Part shown: positions 46,194 through 54,819 of the stretch, piece by piece
Layout of the letters: every line of letters starts with the position of its first letter
How positions within the stretch are numbered: the first letter of the stretch is position 1
Assembly (NCBI GenBank): GCA_029225065.1
Contig: JAQXVT010000048.1
Location: 62,001-126,000 of the forward strand
DNA: 64,000 nt
From: Lachnospiraceae bacterium
GTDB lineage: Bacteria > Bacillota > Clostridia > Lachnospirales > Lachnospiraceae
Direction: 5' to 3'
The notes under the pieces: model-generated
Seen by the model: only the letters and a program-made list of their open reading frames with translations
Told to the model about the DNA's origin: nothing
Databases searched by the model: none
Program-made: the position numbers and the translations under genes

Positions 46194-47261
46194 CTATTTC
46201 AATTCCTGATACGCTTCCACATCGATCTGTTCGAACGTGCTCATTTTATGATAGATCTCCGCCCCCATATCAATCAGCGGGAAAGCCGCAGCAGCACCAC
46301 TGCCCTCGCCAAGGCACATGCCTGCATCAAGCGCAGGATTCAGACCCAGCTCTGTAAGGATCCGACGGGCCGCCGGCTCTTTGGAAACGTGGGTTGCAAT
46401 CATATAGTCTTTGCTTTGCGGGCAGATTCTGGATGCCAAAAGAGCGGCAGATGAGGAAATAAAGCCGTCAATCAGCACCGGTACCCGGAAGTACGCGCCG
46501 CCGATGAAAACGCCTGCCATGCCGGCAAGATCAAAGCCGCCGACAGACTGCAGCACCGTTATCGGGTCTGCATTTGTCAGATCCCATCTTTTAATCGCTT
46601 CTTCAATGACAGAAATTTTCTTTGTCAGCCCGCTGCTGGAAAGACCTGCGCCACGCCCGGTCATCTCCTCTGCTGAAACGTTTAACAGTGCACTTGCAAT
46701 CGCGCTTGACGTTGTTGTATTTCCGATGCCCATTTCACCAGTTGCAAAGACACAGTAGCCCTGCTCCTTTAATTCTCCGACCAGACGGATGCCTGTTTCA
46801 AGTGCCTGTACAGCCTCCTCGCGTGTCATAGCACGTTCTTTTGCAAAATTTTTCGTGCCGTATGCGACTTTTCGCTTTTCTACACGCGGCGTATCAACTG
46901 CCATCCCGATATCAATCGGAAGGATCTTGGCGCCGGTCATGCGGCAGATAATCGCTGCACACGAATTCTCGTCCAGGAAATTCTCAGCTACAATCGCTGT
47001 GACTTCCTGTCCGGTCTGTGTTACTCCTTCCTCCACGATTCCATTGTCCGCGCACATGACAACCAGTACCTTCTTTTCTGTATGTACCTCACTGCTGTGC
47101 TGCGCACCCGCAATTCTGGCAACTGCTTCTTCCATCCAGCCAAGGCTGTGCAGTGGCTTCGCGATACTGTCCCATCGCTTCTGGCAGGCAGTTACAGCAG
47201 CCGCATCGGCACTGGAGGTATGCTTTATTACTTCTTCCAGGGTCACTTCTGAGTATTTCAT
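46194..47261 (-). CDS. cobT: Nicotinate-nucleotide-dimethylbenzimidazole phosphoribosyltransferase
   Basis: The 355-residue enzyme activates the lower base to alpha-ribazole phosphate. It has MCADNGIVEEGVTQTG, GEMGIGNTTTSSAIASALL, the RGAGLSSSGLTKK region and the catalytic-glutamate segment CLGEGSGAAAAFPL. The base actually used (dimethylbenzimidazole, adenine or a phenol) cannot be inferred. It is the last gene of the cobalamin cluster. Confidence 0.96.
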   Translation of the reverse strand: MKYSEVTLEEVIKHTSSADAAAVTACQKRWDSIAKPLHSLGWMEEAVARIAGAQHSSEVHTEKKVLVVMCADNGIVEEGVTQTGQEVTAIVAENFLDENSCAAIICRMTGAKILPIDIGMAVDTPRVEKRKVAYGTKNFAKERAMTREEAVQALETGIRLVGELKEQGYCVFATGEMGIGNTTTSSAIASALLNVSAEEMTGRGAGLSSSGLTKKISVIEEAIKRWDLTNADPITVLQSVGGFDLAGMAGVFIGGAYFRVPVLIDGFISSSAALLASRICPQSKDYMIATHVSKEPAARRILTELGLNPALDAGMCLGEGSGAAAAFPLIDMGAEIYHKMSTFEQIDVEAYQELK

Positions 47262-47285
47262 ACTTCTGTTTCCTCGTCTTTCTTT

Positions 47286-48743
47286 CTATTTTAACTGATA
47301 TCCACTTTGCCTCAAATCAAACTGCTCTTCCCTGTATTCCTGCATTTTCCGTACAAAATTCACTGCAAACTGCGGATTGGACCAGTAATAAAGATGCGGA
47401 TAACCGCACACACTGTTTTCCGTGCCGTGAATACAGTTCCAGCTTCTTCCTGTCACCGGCTTCACCGCCGTGTAATCCTCTCCCGTGTTGGTGCTGTCAA
47501 AGTAGTGGAATTCATGGCCGCGTATTTCCTGATCTTCTGCGAGCAGCTGAGTTTTTCCGGTATGCAGTGTAATGTAACCGAAGCGTCCCAGCTTTCCGGT
47601 ATGATACGATTCTCCCTGGATACATCCCGCCATCCGGTAAGGCTTTCCTTTTAAATCCTGCATGGATTCGTGAAGATACATAAAACCTCCGCATTCTGCC
47701 AGATACGGAATTCCGGATGCAAGCTTTTCTTTTATTTCCGTAAGCATCGTTTTGTTCTCAGAGAGCTGCTCCGCGTACAGCTCCGGATATCCACCGCCGA
47801 GCAGCAGACCGGAAATGTGCTCCGGCAAGTGCGGATCGTGAATTGGTGAAAATTCCACCGGCTGCACGCCCAGCAGCTCCAGCAGTTCCAGATTATCCTG
47901 GTAATAAAAGCAGAATGCCTCGTCTTTTGCGATGGCAATGCGTGGATAGCCACCTTTGCTTCCGGTTTTTACAGCTTTGCTTTTCAGTCTTTCTGCTTCC
48001 AGCTTTACTTCTTCTGGAATTTCAGATTCGTTCTCCTCGTACTTTGACGCGCCCTCTGCAATTTCAAGCAGCGCTTCAAGGTCAATGCTTTTTTCCAGTT
48101 CATCCGCCAGCATGTTGACTCGATGCTGCAGGTCTTCGACTTCTCCCGGCATGACAAGTCCGAGATGGCGGCTCTCTACCTTGCACGCCTCCAGCACCGG
48201 CATATATCCAATCACTTTCAGGCCGGTCTGTTCCTCGATCGGCTTCTTCAGAAGTGCCGTCGTCATTTTTGTCGCCCGGTTTAAGATTACACCACGAATC
48301 ACCTGGCCATCCGGGTCCTGATAATCAAGAAAGCCTTTCAGAAGCGGAATCACAGAAAGACTCATTCCTTTTGCATTGATAACCAGAATAATTGGCGTGT
48401 CAGTCTTTTTTGCAAGATCATAGGAGGATGCCTCCTTCGTGATTCCGCCAAGGCCGTCATACACCCCCATCACGCCTTCCATCACGCTGATTCCTGCATT
48501 CTCTGCACTTCTTGCAAAAAGCATGCGTGTCGTCTCCCGGTCAGTAAAAAACGGATCCAGGTTGCGTGACGGCATTCCGAGCACCTTTGTATGAAACATT
48601 GGGTCGATATAATCTGGCCCGCATTTATAAGCAGAAGGCCGCAGCCCTTTGTTTTTCAGAAGCTGCAGCATTCCGCAGGTCACCATTGTTTTGCCGCTTC
48701 CGCTTGACGGTGCGGCAAGCATAAATCTTGGCAGTGAAATCAT
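47286..48743 (-). CDS. cbiA: Cobyrinate a,c-diamide synthase
   Basis: The 485-residue ATP- and glutamine-dependent amidotransferase amidates the a and c side chains of cobyrinate. The N-terminal P-loop is APSSGSGKTMVTCG, the C-terminal class I glutaminase has YLAECGGFMYLHESM (catalytic Cys) and GHEFHYFDST (His). ATG has GGAG nine bases upstream. It is followed 24 bases later by cobT. Confidence 0.96.
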   Translation of the reverse strand: MISLPRFMLAAPSSGSGKTMVTCGMLQLLKNKGLRPSAYKCGPDYIDPMFHTKVLGMPSRNLDPFFTDRETTRMLFARSAENAGISVMEGVMGVYDGLGGITKEASSYDLAKKTDTPIILVINAKGMSLSVIPLLKGFLDYQDPDGQVIRGVILNRATKMTTALLKKPIEEQTGLKVIGYMPVLEACKVESRHLGLVMPGEVEDLQHRVNMLADELEKSIDLEALLEIAEGASKYEENESEIPEEVKLEAERLKSKAVKTGSKGGYPRIAIAKDEAFCFYYQDNLELLELLGVQPVEFSPIHDPHLPEHISGLLLGGGYPELYAEQLSENKTMLTEIKEKLASGIPYLAECGGFMYLHESMQDLKGKPYRMAGCIQGESYHTGKLGRFGYITLHTGKTQLLAEDQEIRGHEFHYFDSTNTGEDYTAVKPVTGRSWNCIHGTENSVCGYPHLYYWSNPQFAVNFVRKMQEYREEQFDLRQSGYQLK

Positions 48744-48824
48744 AATTTTCTCTCCATTTGGGGCCGCTGTCTCTTACCCTTTATAGCCGCCCTTCAAAAT
48801 GCAAGCGGTTTACATTGCTTTATA

Positions 48825-48858
48825 AAATTTTGCCCAACTCCAATCGGTTAGCAAATCG
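48825..48858 (+). repeat. Degenerate interspersed repeat, copy 6
   Basis: TTGCCCAACTCCAATC matches 14 of 16 bases of the TTGCCTGACTCCAATC that opens copy 1; a weaker match continues into the end of the cbiJ-cbiE-cbiT gene. Confidence 0.45.
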
Positions 48859-51034
48859 TAATAATATACACCGGATTCAGTCCCGTCATCATATGATAGC
48901 GGCCGAGCACGCGGGATTTTGCCGCTGAAATCTGTACGATGTCCGCATCATATCCGCGTTCCTTCAAAAGCTGCATCACCTCAGAAATACTCTCCAGCGC
49001 AATTGTATTGATGACGATGCGCACAGATGGATTCTTGGCCCTGAGCACGTCCAGAATTTCTCCCATGTTTCCGGCACTGCCTCCGATAAAGGCATGCGTC
49101 GGAGCGGGAAGCTCGAAAAGTGCGTCCGGTGCCAGCCCTTCCACTGCTCTCACATTTGACAGATGCAGCTTTTTGCTGTTTTCCCGTATCAGCGCGATTC
49201 CCTCCGGGTTACGCTCCACCGCGTACACCATTCCCTGCGTGCAGAGCCTTGCACATTCCATCGAAACGGAACCTGTGCCTGCGCCGACATCGTATACGAC
49301 TGCATCCTCCGTCAGCTGCAGCTTGGCCACTGACAGGATACGGATTTCTTCTTTCGTCATCGGCACCTTTCCGCGCACAAATGTCTCATCCGGCATTCCG
49401 GGTACAATAATATGTTTTGCCTGCGGGTTTTCAAGCAGCATAATATGAAGTCCTGTCGTCTCTGCCTGCAGAAAGTCTTCCGGTGTGCCGGAAGTAACCG
49501 TCTCCTCTGGATAGGACAGATTCGTACCCACCGTCACACGCACGTGCGTCATCTCCGCCTCCACAAGTTCCTGACAGATTGCACGGACATCCTCAACCCC
49601 GCTGACAATCATAATGATCTTCGGATAGCGCTGCACGCAGTTGAGCAGATTGAGACTGCGGCCATGCGCACTGAGAAGCTTTGCGTCCTGCCATGCGGTC
49701 GGCACCTTTGATGCGAAATAGACTACGGAAGATATTCCGCAGTAATAATCAATCTTTTCCTCCGGAAACGCATCCTGCATAAGGCGTGCACCGCTGTAAA
49801 ATCCAACATCTCCGGACATCAGAATCACAATCCGGGTAAGATGCAAACGCGTGCTCAGATATTCTGCAATCTGCGCGCCGCGATACTCTTCGATCCGTAT
49901 CTGTCCTTCATGCAAAAGGCCTGGCATGTGTTCTACGCTTTCCAGGATCCGTTTTGCGCCGAAAAGAATGTCTGCATTTCGGATTGTCTCTGCCGCTTCG
50001 TGTGTGAGGGTGTCTAACGTGCCCATGCCAATGCCGATGCAGCTGATCGTGCGTTTTGTGGGTGAGCATGCCCGCGCAGCTTTTTTCAGATCGCTCTTTT
50101 GATCTGACGGTAAAGCCTTTTGTACAACTTCCGCTTTGCAGGTAGTTGCTTCTTTCGTTGCTTTTTCCAGTGATTTTGTCTCTGAGATCTGAGAGGCACT
50201 CTCCAGACCATCTGTCCGTAAATTTTTCAGGGAATCCCCCATAGAAAAATCCTTAGTAGATTTTCTGTCTGTTATCTCCTGTCCAAGCACCGCTTCCAGC
50301 GCCTGCAGCACCGATTCATAATCAAGTCCGCTCTCCTCCGGTCTGCGGATAATCACCAGACGCACGCCAAGGGAACGCGCCGCACGCACCTTTTCCGGAA
50401 AACCGCCGGTGATGCCGGTGTCTTTTGTCACCAGCCAAGCTGCCTTTGTCTGCTGCAGCAGCGCACGGTTCATCTCCTCGGAGAACGGTCCCTGCATCGC
50501 ACAGATCTGTTTTCCTTCCAGACCAAGCTCCCGGCAGGAAGCAACAACCGACGCCGATGGGAGCACCCGCACAAACAGCCGCTCCATCTTGTGTATGCCT
50601 GCTGTGAACGCCGGAAGCTCCTTGCTTCCTGTTGTCAGAAAAATGGTGCCTTCCTGTCCGTCCAGATAAGCAGCCGCTTCCGCCGCAGACGAAACAATCA
50701 CATCGTTTTCCATGTCAATCACAGACTCCTGTGCACGCAGGAAACGCAGGTATTTCATTTCCGTCATCTCACAGGCTTTTTTTATATTTTTGGAAACCTC
50801 CACTGCATAGGGGTGGGTTGCATCCACTACAACAAGACAACGCTCCTTCTGAATCAGATCTGCCATCTGCTCAGTATCCAGTCTCCCCTGTAGTACATGC
50901 GCATATTCTGAGGGTTCAAGTACCTCCTCGCCGTAGTCTGTCGCCACACATAAGGTATGTGCAATTTTATTGCGGCAGAGACATTCGGAAAGCATTCGTC
51001 CTTCTGATGTTCCGCCAAATATTATCACTTTCAT
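48848..51034 (-). CDS. cbiJ/cbiE/cbiT: CbiJ-CbiE-CbiT triple fusion
   Basis: The 728-residue protein joins three steps of corrin ring synthesis. Residues 1-250 are cobalt-precorrin-6A reductase (IIFGGTSEGRMLSE, DATHPYAVEVS, TKDTGITGGFPEK). Residues about 251-327 are a charged Ser/Lys/Glu/Thr linker. Residues 328-535 are CbiE, C5-methyltransferase (CIGIGMGTLDTLT, SGDVGFYSGA). Residues 545-728 are CbiT, C15-methyltransferase/decarboxylase, with the S-adenosylmethionine motif DVGAGTGSVS near 582. CbiE-CbiT fusion (CobL-like) is common; adding the reductase in front is less so. The gene is followed by cbiA. Confidence 0.93.
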   Translation of the reverse strand: MKVIIFGGTSEGRMLSECLCRNKIAHTLCVATDYGEEVLEPSEYAHVLQGRLDTEQMADLIQKERCLVVVDATHPYAVEVSKNIKKACEMTEMKYLRFLRAQESVIDMENDVIVSSAAEAAAYLDGQEGTIFLTTGSKELPAFTAGIHKMERLFVRVLPSASVVASCRELGLEGKQICAMQGPFSEEMNRALLQQTKAAWLVTKDTGITGGFPEKVRAARSLGVRLVIIRRPEESGLDYESVLQALEAVLGQEITDRKSTKDFSMGDSLKNLRTDGLESASQISETKSLEKATKEATTCKAEVVQKALPSDQKSDLKKAARACSPTKRTISCIGIGMGTLDTLTHEAAETIRNADILFGAKRILESVEHMPGLLHEGQIRIEEYRGAQIAEYLSTRLHLTRIVILMSGDVGFYSGARLMQDAFPEEKIDYYCGISSVVYFASKVPTAWQDAKLLSAHGRSLNLLNCVQRYPKIIMIVSGVEDVRAICQELVEAEMTHVRVTVGTNLSYPEETVTSGTPEDFLQAETTGLHIMLLENPQAKHIIVPGMPDETFVRGKVPMTKEEIRILSVAKLQLTEDAVVYDVGAGTGSVSMECARLCTQGMVYAVERNPEGIALIRENSKKLHLSNVRAVEGLAPDALFELPAPTHAFIGGSAGNMGEILDVLRAKNPSVRIVINTIALESISEVMQLLKERGYDADIVQISAAKSRVLGRYHMMTGLNPVYIITIC

Positions 51035-51203
51035 CGGCCGGGGTTCTCCTTTCTCTGCCGTTTCTTACCATTCTCATAAAATGGATTGAATAGATGCTTT
51101 CCGGCACCTGTAATCTCTTTACTTGGTTGAAACAGCTCACCATGGTTTACAGTCCATCTATTCGCAATTTAACCGCATGCCAGATCAGAAGCCTCTCTGA
51201 TGT

Positions 51204-51938
51204 TTATCCAATCCGGTATCCGCGCGGGGTCACCATACGGCCACCGATCTCTTTTGTCATCGAATTTCCGATAAATACCGTCGTAAACATATTTACCTGC
51301 GTATCACGGAGCTCTTTTAATGTATAAATGGCACGGCTCTCGCCTTCTCTTCCGATATTTTCTACCGTTCCGCAGATCCGGTCCTCCGGCAGCACGGAGA
51401 GAAGAATGTCACAGGCACGCTTCAGATAATCCGGGCGGCCCTTGCTGGACGGATTGTAAAGACAGATCGAAAAGTCCGCCTCTGCCGCCAGCTTCAGACG
51501 CGTTTCAATCTTTTCCCACGGAGTCAGACGGTCACTTAAGCTGATAACTGCAAAATCATGCGTCAGAGGCGCTCCGAGTACTGCACCGCCGCTTAAGGCA
51601 GCCGTGACACCCGGAATTACTTCGACTTCCACATCCGGATAATCGACTCCAATCTCCAGCATCAGACCACTCATACCGTATACGCCGGCATCGCCGCTGC
51701 AGACCATTGCCACTTTCTTCCCTTTTTCCGCTTCCTCAAACGCCATCTGGCAACGTTTTGCTTCCTGGGTCATCGGCGTTGTCAGATATTCTTTTGCCGG
51801 ATATGCTTCCTTTAACAGATTGACATAAACCGTATAACCGATGATTGTATCACATTCCTGAAGTGTCCGATCTGCTTTCACGCTCATGGCGTCAGCAGCT
51901 CCCGGTCCCATTCCGATTACATATACTTTATTTTTCAA
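51204..51938 (-). CDS. cbiH: Cobalt-precorrin-3 C17-methyltransferase
   Basis: The 244-residue methyltransferase of the uroporphyrin-III methylase superfamily performs ring contraction. VIGMGPGAADAMSVKA, VCSGDAGVYGMSGLMLE, VIPGVTAALSGGAVLGAPLTHDF and ICLYNPSSKGRPDYL identify the CbiH/CobJ group. The start is TTG seven bases after GGAGG. It overlaps cbiG by 11 bases. Confidence 0.94.
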   Translation of the reverse strand: MKNKVYVIGMGPGAADAMSVKADRTLQECDTIIGYTVYVNLLKEAYPAKEYLTTPMTQEAKRCQMAFEEAEKGKKVAMVCSGDAGVYGMSGLMLEIGVDYPDVEVEVIPGVTAALSGGAVLGAPLTHDFAVISLSDRLTPWEKIETRLKLAAEADFSICLYNPSSKGRPDYLKRACDILLSVLPEDRICGTVENIGREGESRAIYTLKELRDTQVNMFTTVFIGNSMTKEIGGRMVTPRGYRIG

Positions 51939-53070
51939 ATTTTATCCTCCATTCTTTCACCGCCAGCGCGGCAGTAACTCCGTTTTCTGCCTGTTTTCTG
52001 TGAATCAGACGGCTTCCTGCCCCGGCAAGTGCCAGTGCAGAACGCTCGCAGACATTGTCCACGCCTGTCGTCTTCGCCACAAACGAAGACGGCGTAAACG
52101 TTCCCTCGACGTGTTGCAGCTCCTCCGCTGAAAATACCGTGTAAGGCAGATTCCACTCGCTGCACAGTCCGAGAATACCTGCTTCCTCTTTTTTCAGATC
52201 AATCGAAGCGACACCAAGAAGCGCTTCGTGCGAAATTTCGGATTCCGCAAGTACACGCGTTACGGCCTCTTCGATCGCTTCTTTCTCTTTTCCCCTGCGG
52301 CACCCAACGCCAAGAACCACATTTCGCGGAATAAGATGCAGCACCTGCGCATCCTTTGCGATTTGTTGCGGCCATTCGGTATTTTCGGGCGACGGAACGG
52401 TGTGCTCTGATATCCAGATTAAATTACCAATCAGCGCTTTTTCATTTGCCCCGCAAGTATCACAACTTTCAGTAGAACCGGTTATTATCTTTTGCTCTGC
52501 TTTTCCTGCAAAAAGCCTCTTATCTGTACTTTCCTTTTTTTTAAGCATCACAAGCTCCGGCGGGCAGCTTCCCTCCACTGCGCCCTCGCAGTACACGCCG
52601 ACTGCCTCCCCACGCAGGATTGCAGCCTCTATCTTTTTTGCATCCTTCATGCTTGCAATCATGAGGCCGTTCTTCTTTGCAAAAACATCCACAGCGATCT
52701 TTCCGCGGACATCCGAAGCCGTCGTGATCACCGGAACTGCTCCGGTCCGCGCGCCGATTTCTTCCGCCAGCTCGTTTGCGCCGCCGATATGTCCGGAAAC
52801 CAGAGAGATCACATGATGGGCCTGCTCGTCCATCACCAGCACCGCCGGATCCTTTGTCTTACTCTGCAAAAACGGGGCGATTGTGCGCACCGCGATTCCG
52901 CAGGCGCTGATGAACAGTATGGCACTGGCATCCGCAAACCGTGCCCGGCACCAGTCCTTTAAATTACTTTCATACCAGTTGATCTGCCAGGAATCTTCCA
53001 TCTGCCTGGCCAGATCCCGACCAAGTGCCCGGCCTGGTTCCGTAAACGCGGCAATTCCAAGTATCCTCAT
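51928..53070 (-). CDS. cbiG: Cobalt-precorrin-5A hydrolase
   Basis: The 380-residue enzyme opens the lactone and loses acetaldehyde in the anaerobic route. N-terminal LGIAAFTEPGRALG, middle LVSGHIGGANELAEEIG with TTASDVRGKIAVDVFA, and C-terminal VLGVGCRRGKEKEAIEEAV and YTVFSAEELQHVEGTFTPSSFV mark the three CbiG regions. A Lys/Ser-rich variable stretch (about 180-225) separates the middle and C-terminal domains. A long repeat copy lies upstream. Confidence 0.94.
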   Translation of the reverse strand: MRILGIAAFTEPGRALGRDLARQMEDSWQINWYESNLKDWCRARFADASAILFISACGIAVRTIAPFLQSKTKDPAVLVMDEQAHHVISLVSGHIGGANELAEEIGARTGAVPVITTASDVRGKIAVDVFAKKNGLMIASMKDAKKIEAAILRGEAVGVYCEGAVEGSCPPELVMLKKKESTDKRLFAGKAEQKIITGSTESCDTCGANEKALIGNLIWISEHTVPSPENTEWPQQIAKDAQVLHLIPRNVVLGVGCRRGKEKEAIEEAVTRVLAESEISHEALLGVASIDLKKEEAGILGLCSEWNLPYTVFSAEELQHVEGTFTPSSFVAKTTGVDNVCERSALALAGAGSRLIHRKQAENGVTAALAVKEWRIKFEK

Positions 53071-53089
53071 ATCCTATATTCCCCGTTTC

Positions 53090-53228
53090 TAATCGAAGCC
53101 GATATTTGTAATTCGTTTCTCTGATTACTCATAACCTCTATAACGTGTCTCATTTATGATACACACAATTTTTCATCCACTGCTTATTGCTCCTCGCAAC
53201 TTAGCAGCAGACTTACCTGCCTTGAATC
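53090..53228 (+). repeat. Interspersed palindromic repeat, copy 4 (long form)
   Basis: AATCGAAGCCGATATTTGTA then AATTCGTTTCTCTGATTACTCA corresponds to the core of copy 2. About 50 bases on, TTTATGATACACA and CACTGCTTATTGCTCC are shared with copy 2, and AGACTTACCTGCCTTGA replaces GGACTTGCCTGATTCGA. The palindrome is more decayed than in copy 2. It lies between cbiG and cbiF. Confidence 0.65.
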
Positions 53229-53242
53229 ACATACAGAGATAT

Positions 53243-54010
53243 TTACTTCCGCTCCTGCGTCGCCTGACGGAACTCCGTCGTGAATGCCGGGTGATACAGC
53301 TCAGAACGGTCGTAACCGCTCTGTGCTACTGTATCACCGACAATGATCAGCGCGGTCTTGGTGATATTGTATTCTTTTGCGCACTGCGCCAGTGTCTCAA
53401 CCGTGCAGATATGGCTCTCTTCTTCCGGCCAGGTTGCCTTGTATACAATTGCCGCCGGTGTATTCGGCGCATAACCTCCGGCGATCAGCTGCTCACTCAG
53501 TTTTTCCAGCATTCCCGTGCTCAGGAAAATAACCATCGTGGATCCATGAGAAGCCAGCTTTGCAATCTCCTCTTTCTCCGGCACAGGTGTTCTTCCTGCC
53601 ATTCTCGTGATGATAACGGTCTGAGAAATACCCGGCAGCGTATACTCCATTTTCAGTGCGGAAGCCGCGCCGCAGAATGCGCTGACGCCCGGACAGTAAT
53701 CATACGCAATACCTTTTTCTTCCAGAACGTCCATCTGCTCGCGAATCGCGCCGTATACACACGGATCTCCGGTATGAAGGCGCACGGTCGTCTTTCCGTC
53801 TGTCTCTGCCTTTTCGATCACGTCAAGAACCTCTTCCAGCGTCATCTTTGCGCTGTCGTATACCTCGCAGCCTTCCTTTTTATACTGCAGCAGCTCCGGA
53901 TTAACCAGAGAACCTGCATAAATAATCACATCTGCCTCGCCAAGCAGTCTGCTTCCTCTTACCGTAATCAGATCTGCTGCGCCTGAACCTGCTCCTACAA
54001 AATGTACCAT
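53243..54010 (-). CDS. cbiF: Cobalt-precorrin-4 C11-methyltransferase
   Basis: The 255-residue methyltransferase has HFVGAGSGAADLITVRG, DVIIYAGSLVNPELL, RLHTGDPCVYGAIREQ, CPGVSAFCGAASAL and IVYKATWPEE, all CbiF/CobM features. ATG follows GGAG. It starts three bases after the cbiL stop, so the two are coupled. Confidence 0.95.
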   Translation of the reverse strand: MVHFVGAGSGAADLITVRGSRLLGEADVIIYAGSLVNPELLQYKKEGCEVYDSAKMTLEEVLDVIEKAETDGKTTVRLHTGDPCVYGAIREQMDVLEEKGIAYDYCPGVSAFCGAASALKMEYTLPGISQTVIITRMAGRTPVPEKEEIAKLASHGSTMVIFLSTGMLEKLSEQLIAGGYAPNTPAAIVYKATWPEEESHICTVETLAQCAKEYNITKTALIIVGDTVAQSGYDRSELYHPAFTTEFRQATQERK

Positions 54011-54013
54011 CGT

Positions 54014-54706
54014 TTATTTCTCCTTCTTTTCTTTCACTATGATCAGGGAATAATAGCCTGCATCCTCCGGAATCTCCTGTGCACTGTGAAATACACGCTG
54101 TGTCTCCATTCCACAGTTCTCCACCATAAAGACATCACAGTCTTCCTGCATCAGGCGTTCCTTTACTCTTCCCATTTTCTTTCCTGACTTCATCAGCACA
54201 CGCGTTCCTTCATAATTCAGGTCGTGGTCAATGTTGTAGACCGCCGGAATCACATGAAGTTCCTCCTTCGCCTCAGTCAGCGCCATATCTGCGCAGGCTG
54301 CCGCTGCACAGAAGGACGGAATTCCGCTTATGATCTGTGTCTCATAGCCACGCGCTTTGATGCGCTTATGCACATACATAAATGTGGAATATACCGTCGG
54401 ATCTCCAAGTGTGAGAAATACCACATTTTTTCCGTCACGCAAATACGTTTCTACCTGATCCGCTGCCTTGTCATGGCTTGCCGCAAGTGCCTCCGGATCC
54501 TTTGTCATCGGCATCGGTACTGCCACCAGCTCTTTTTCTGCAAGCTCCGGTGCTGCCTGCACCGCGATCTTATATGCTACAGTTTCTCTTGCTGCCTCGC
54601 CCGGCACCGCGATTATCTCGTTCTCCCGAATCATCCGCACTGCCTTTAACGTCATCAATTCCGGATCCCCCGGTCCGACTCCGACTCCGATCAGTTTTCC
54701 CATCAT
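54014..54706 (-). CDS. cbiL: Cobalt-precorrin-2 C20-methyltransferase
   Basis: The 230-residue methyltransferase has GVGVGPGDPELMTLKAVRM, LTLGDPTVYSTFMYVHKRI, IISGIPSFCAAAACADM and a KMGRVKERL-type end, typical of CbiL/CobI. It commits factor II to the corrin path. An AGGA site lies seven bases before the first ATG. Confidence 0.95.
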   Translation of the reverse strand: MMGKLIGVGVGPGDPELMTLKAVRMIRENEIIAVPGEAARETVAYKIAVQAAPELAEKELVAVPMPMTKDPEALAASHDKAADQVETYLRDGKNVVFLTLGDPTVYSTFMYVHKRIKARGYETQIISGIPSFCAAAACADMALTEAKEELHVIPAVYNIDHDLNYEGTRVLMKSGKKMGRVKERLMQEDCDVFMVENCGMETQRVFHSAQEIPEDAGYYSLIIVKEKKEK

Positions 54707-54819
54707 AGATTGTTCCTCATTTCTTCTGTTTTTTTACTCTATATTTTACTCGATATGCCTTTAATGCTTCCTCTCCGGCAGCTTTTGATTATTCAGGAAT
54801 CCTGCTCACGTGTAACATA

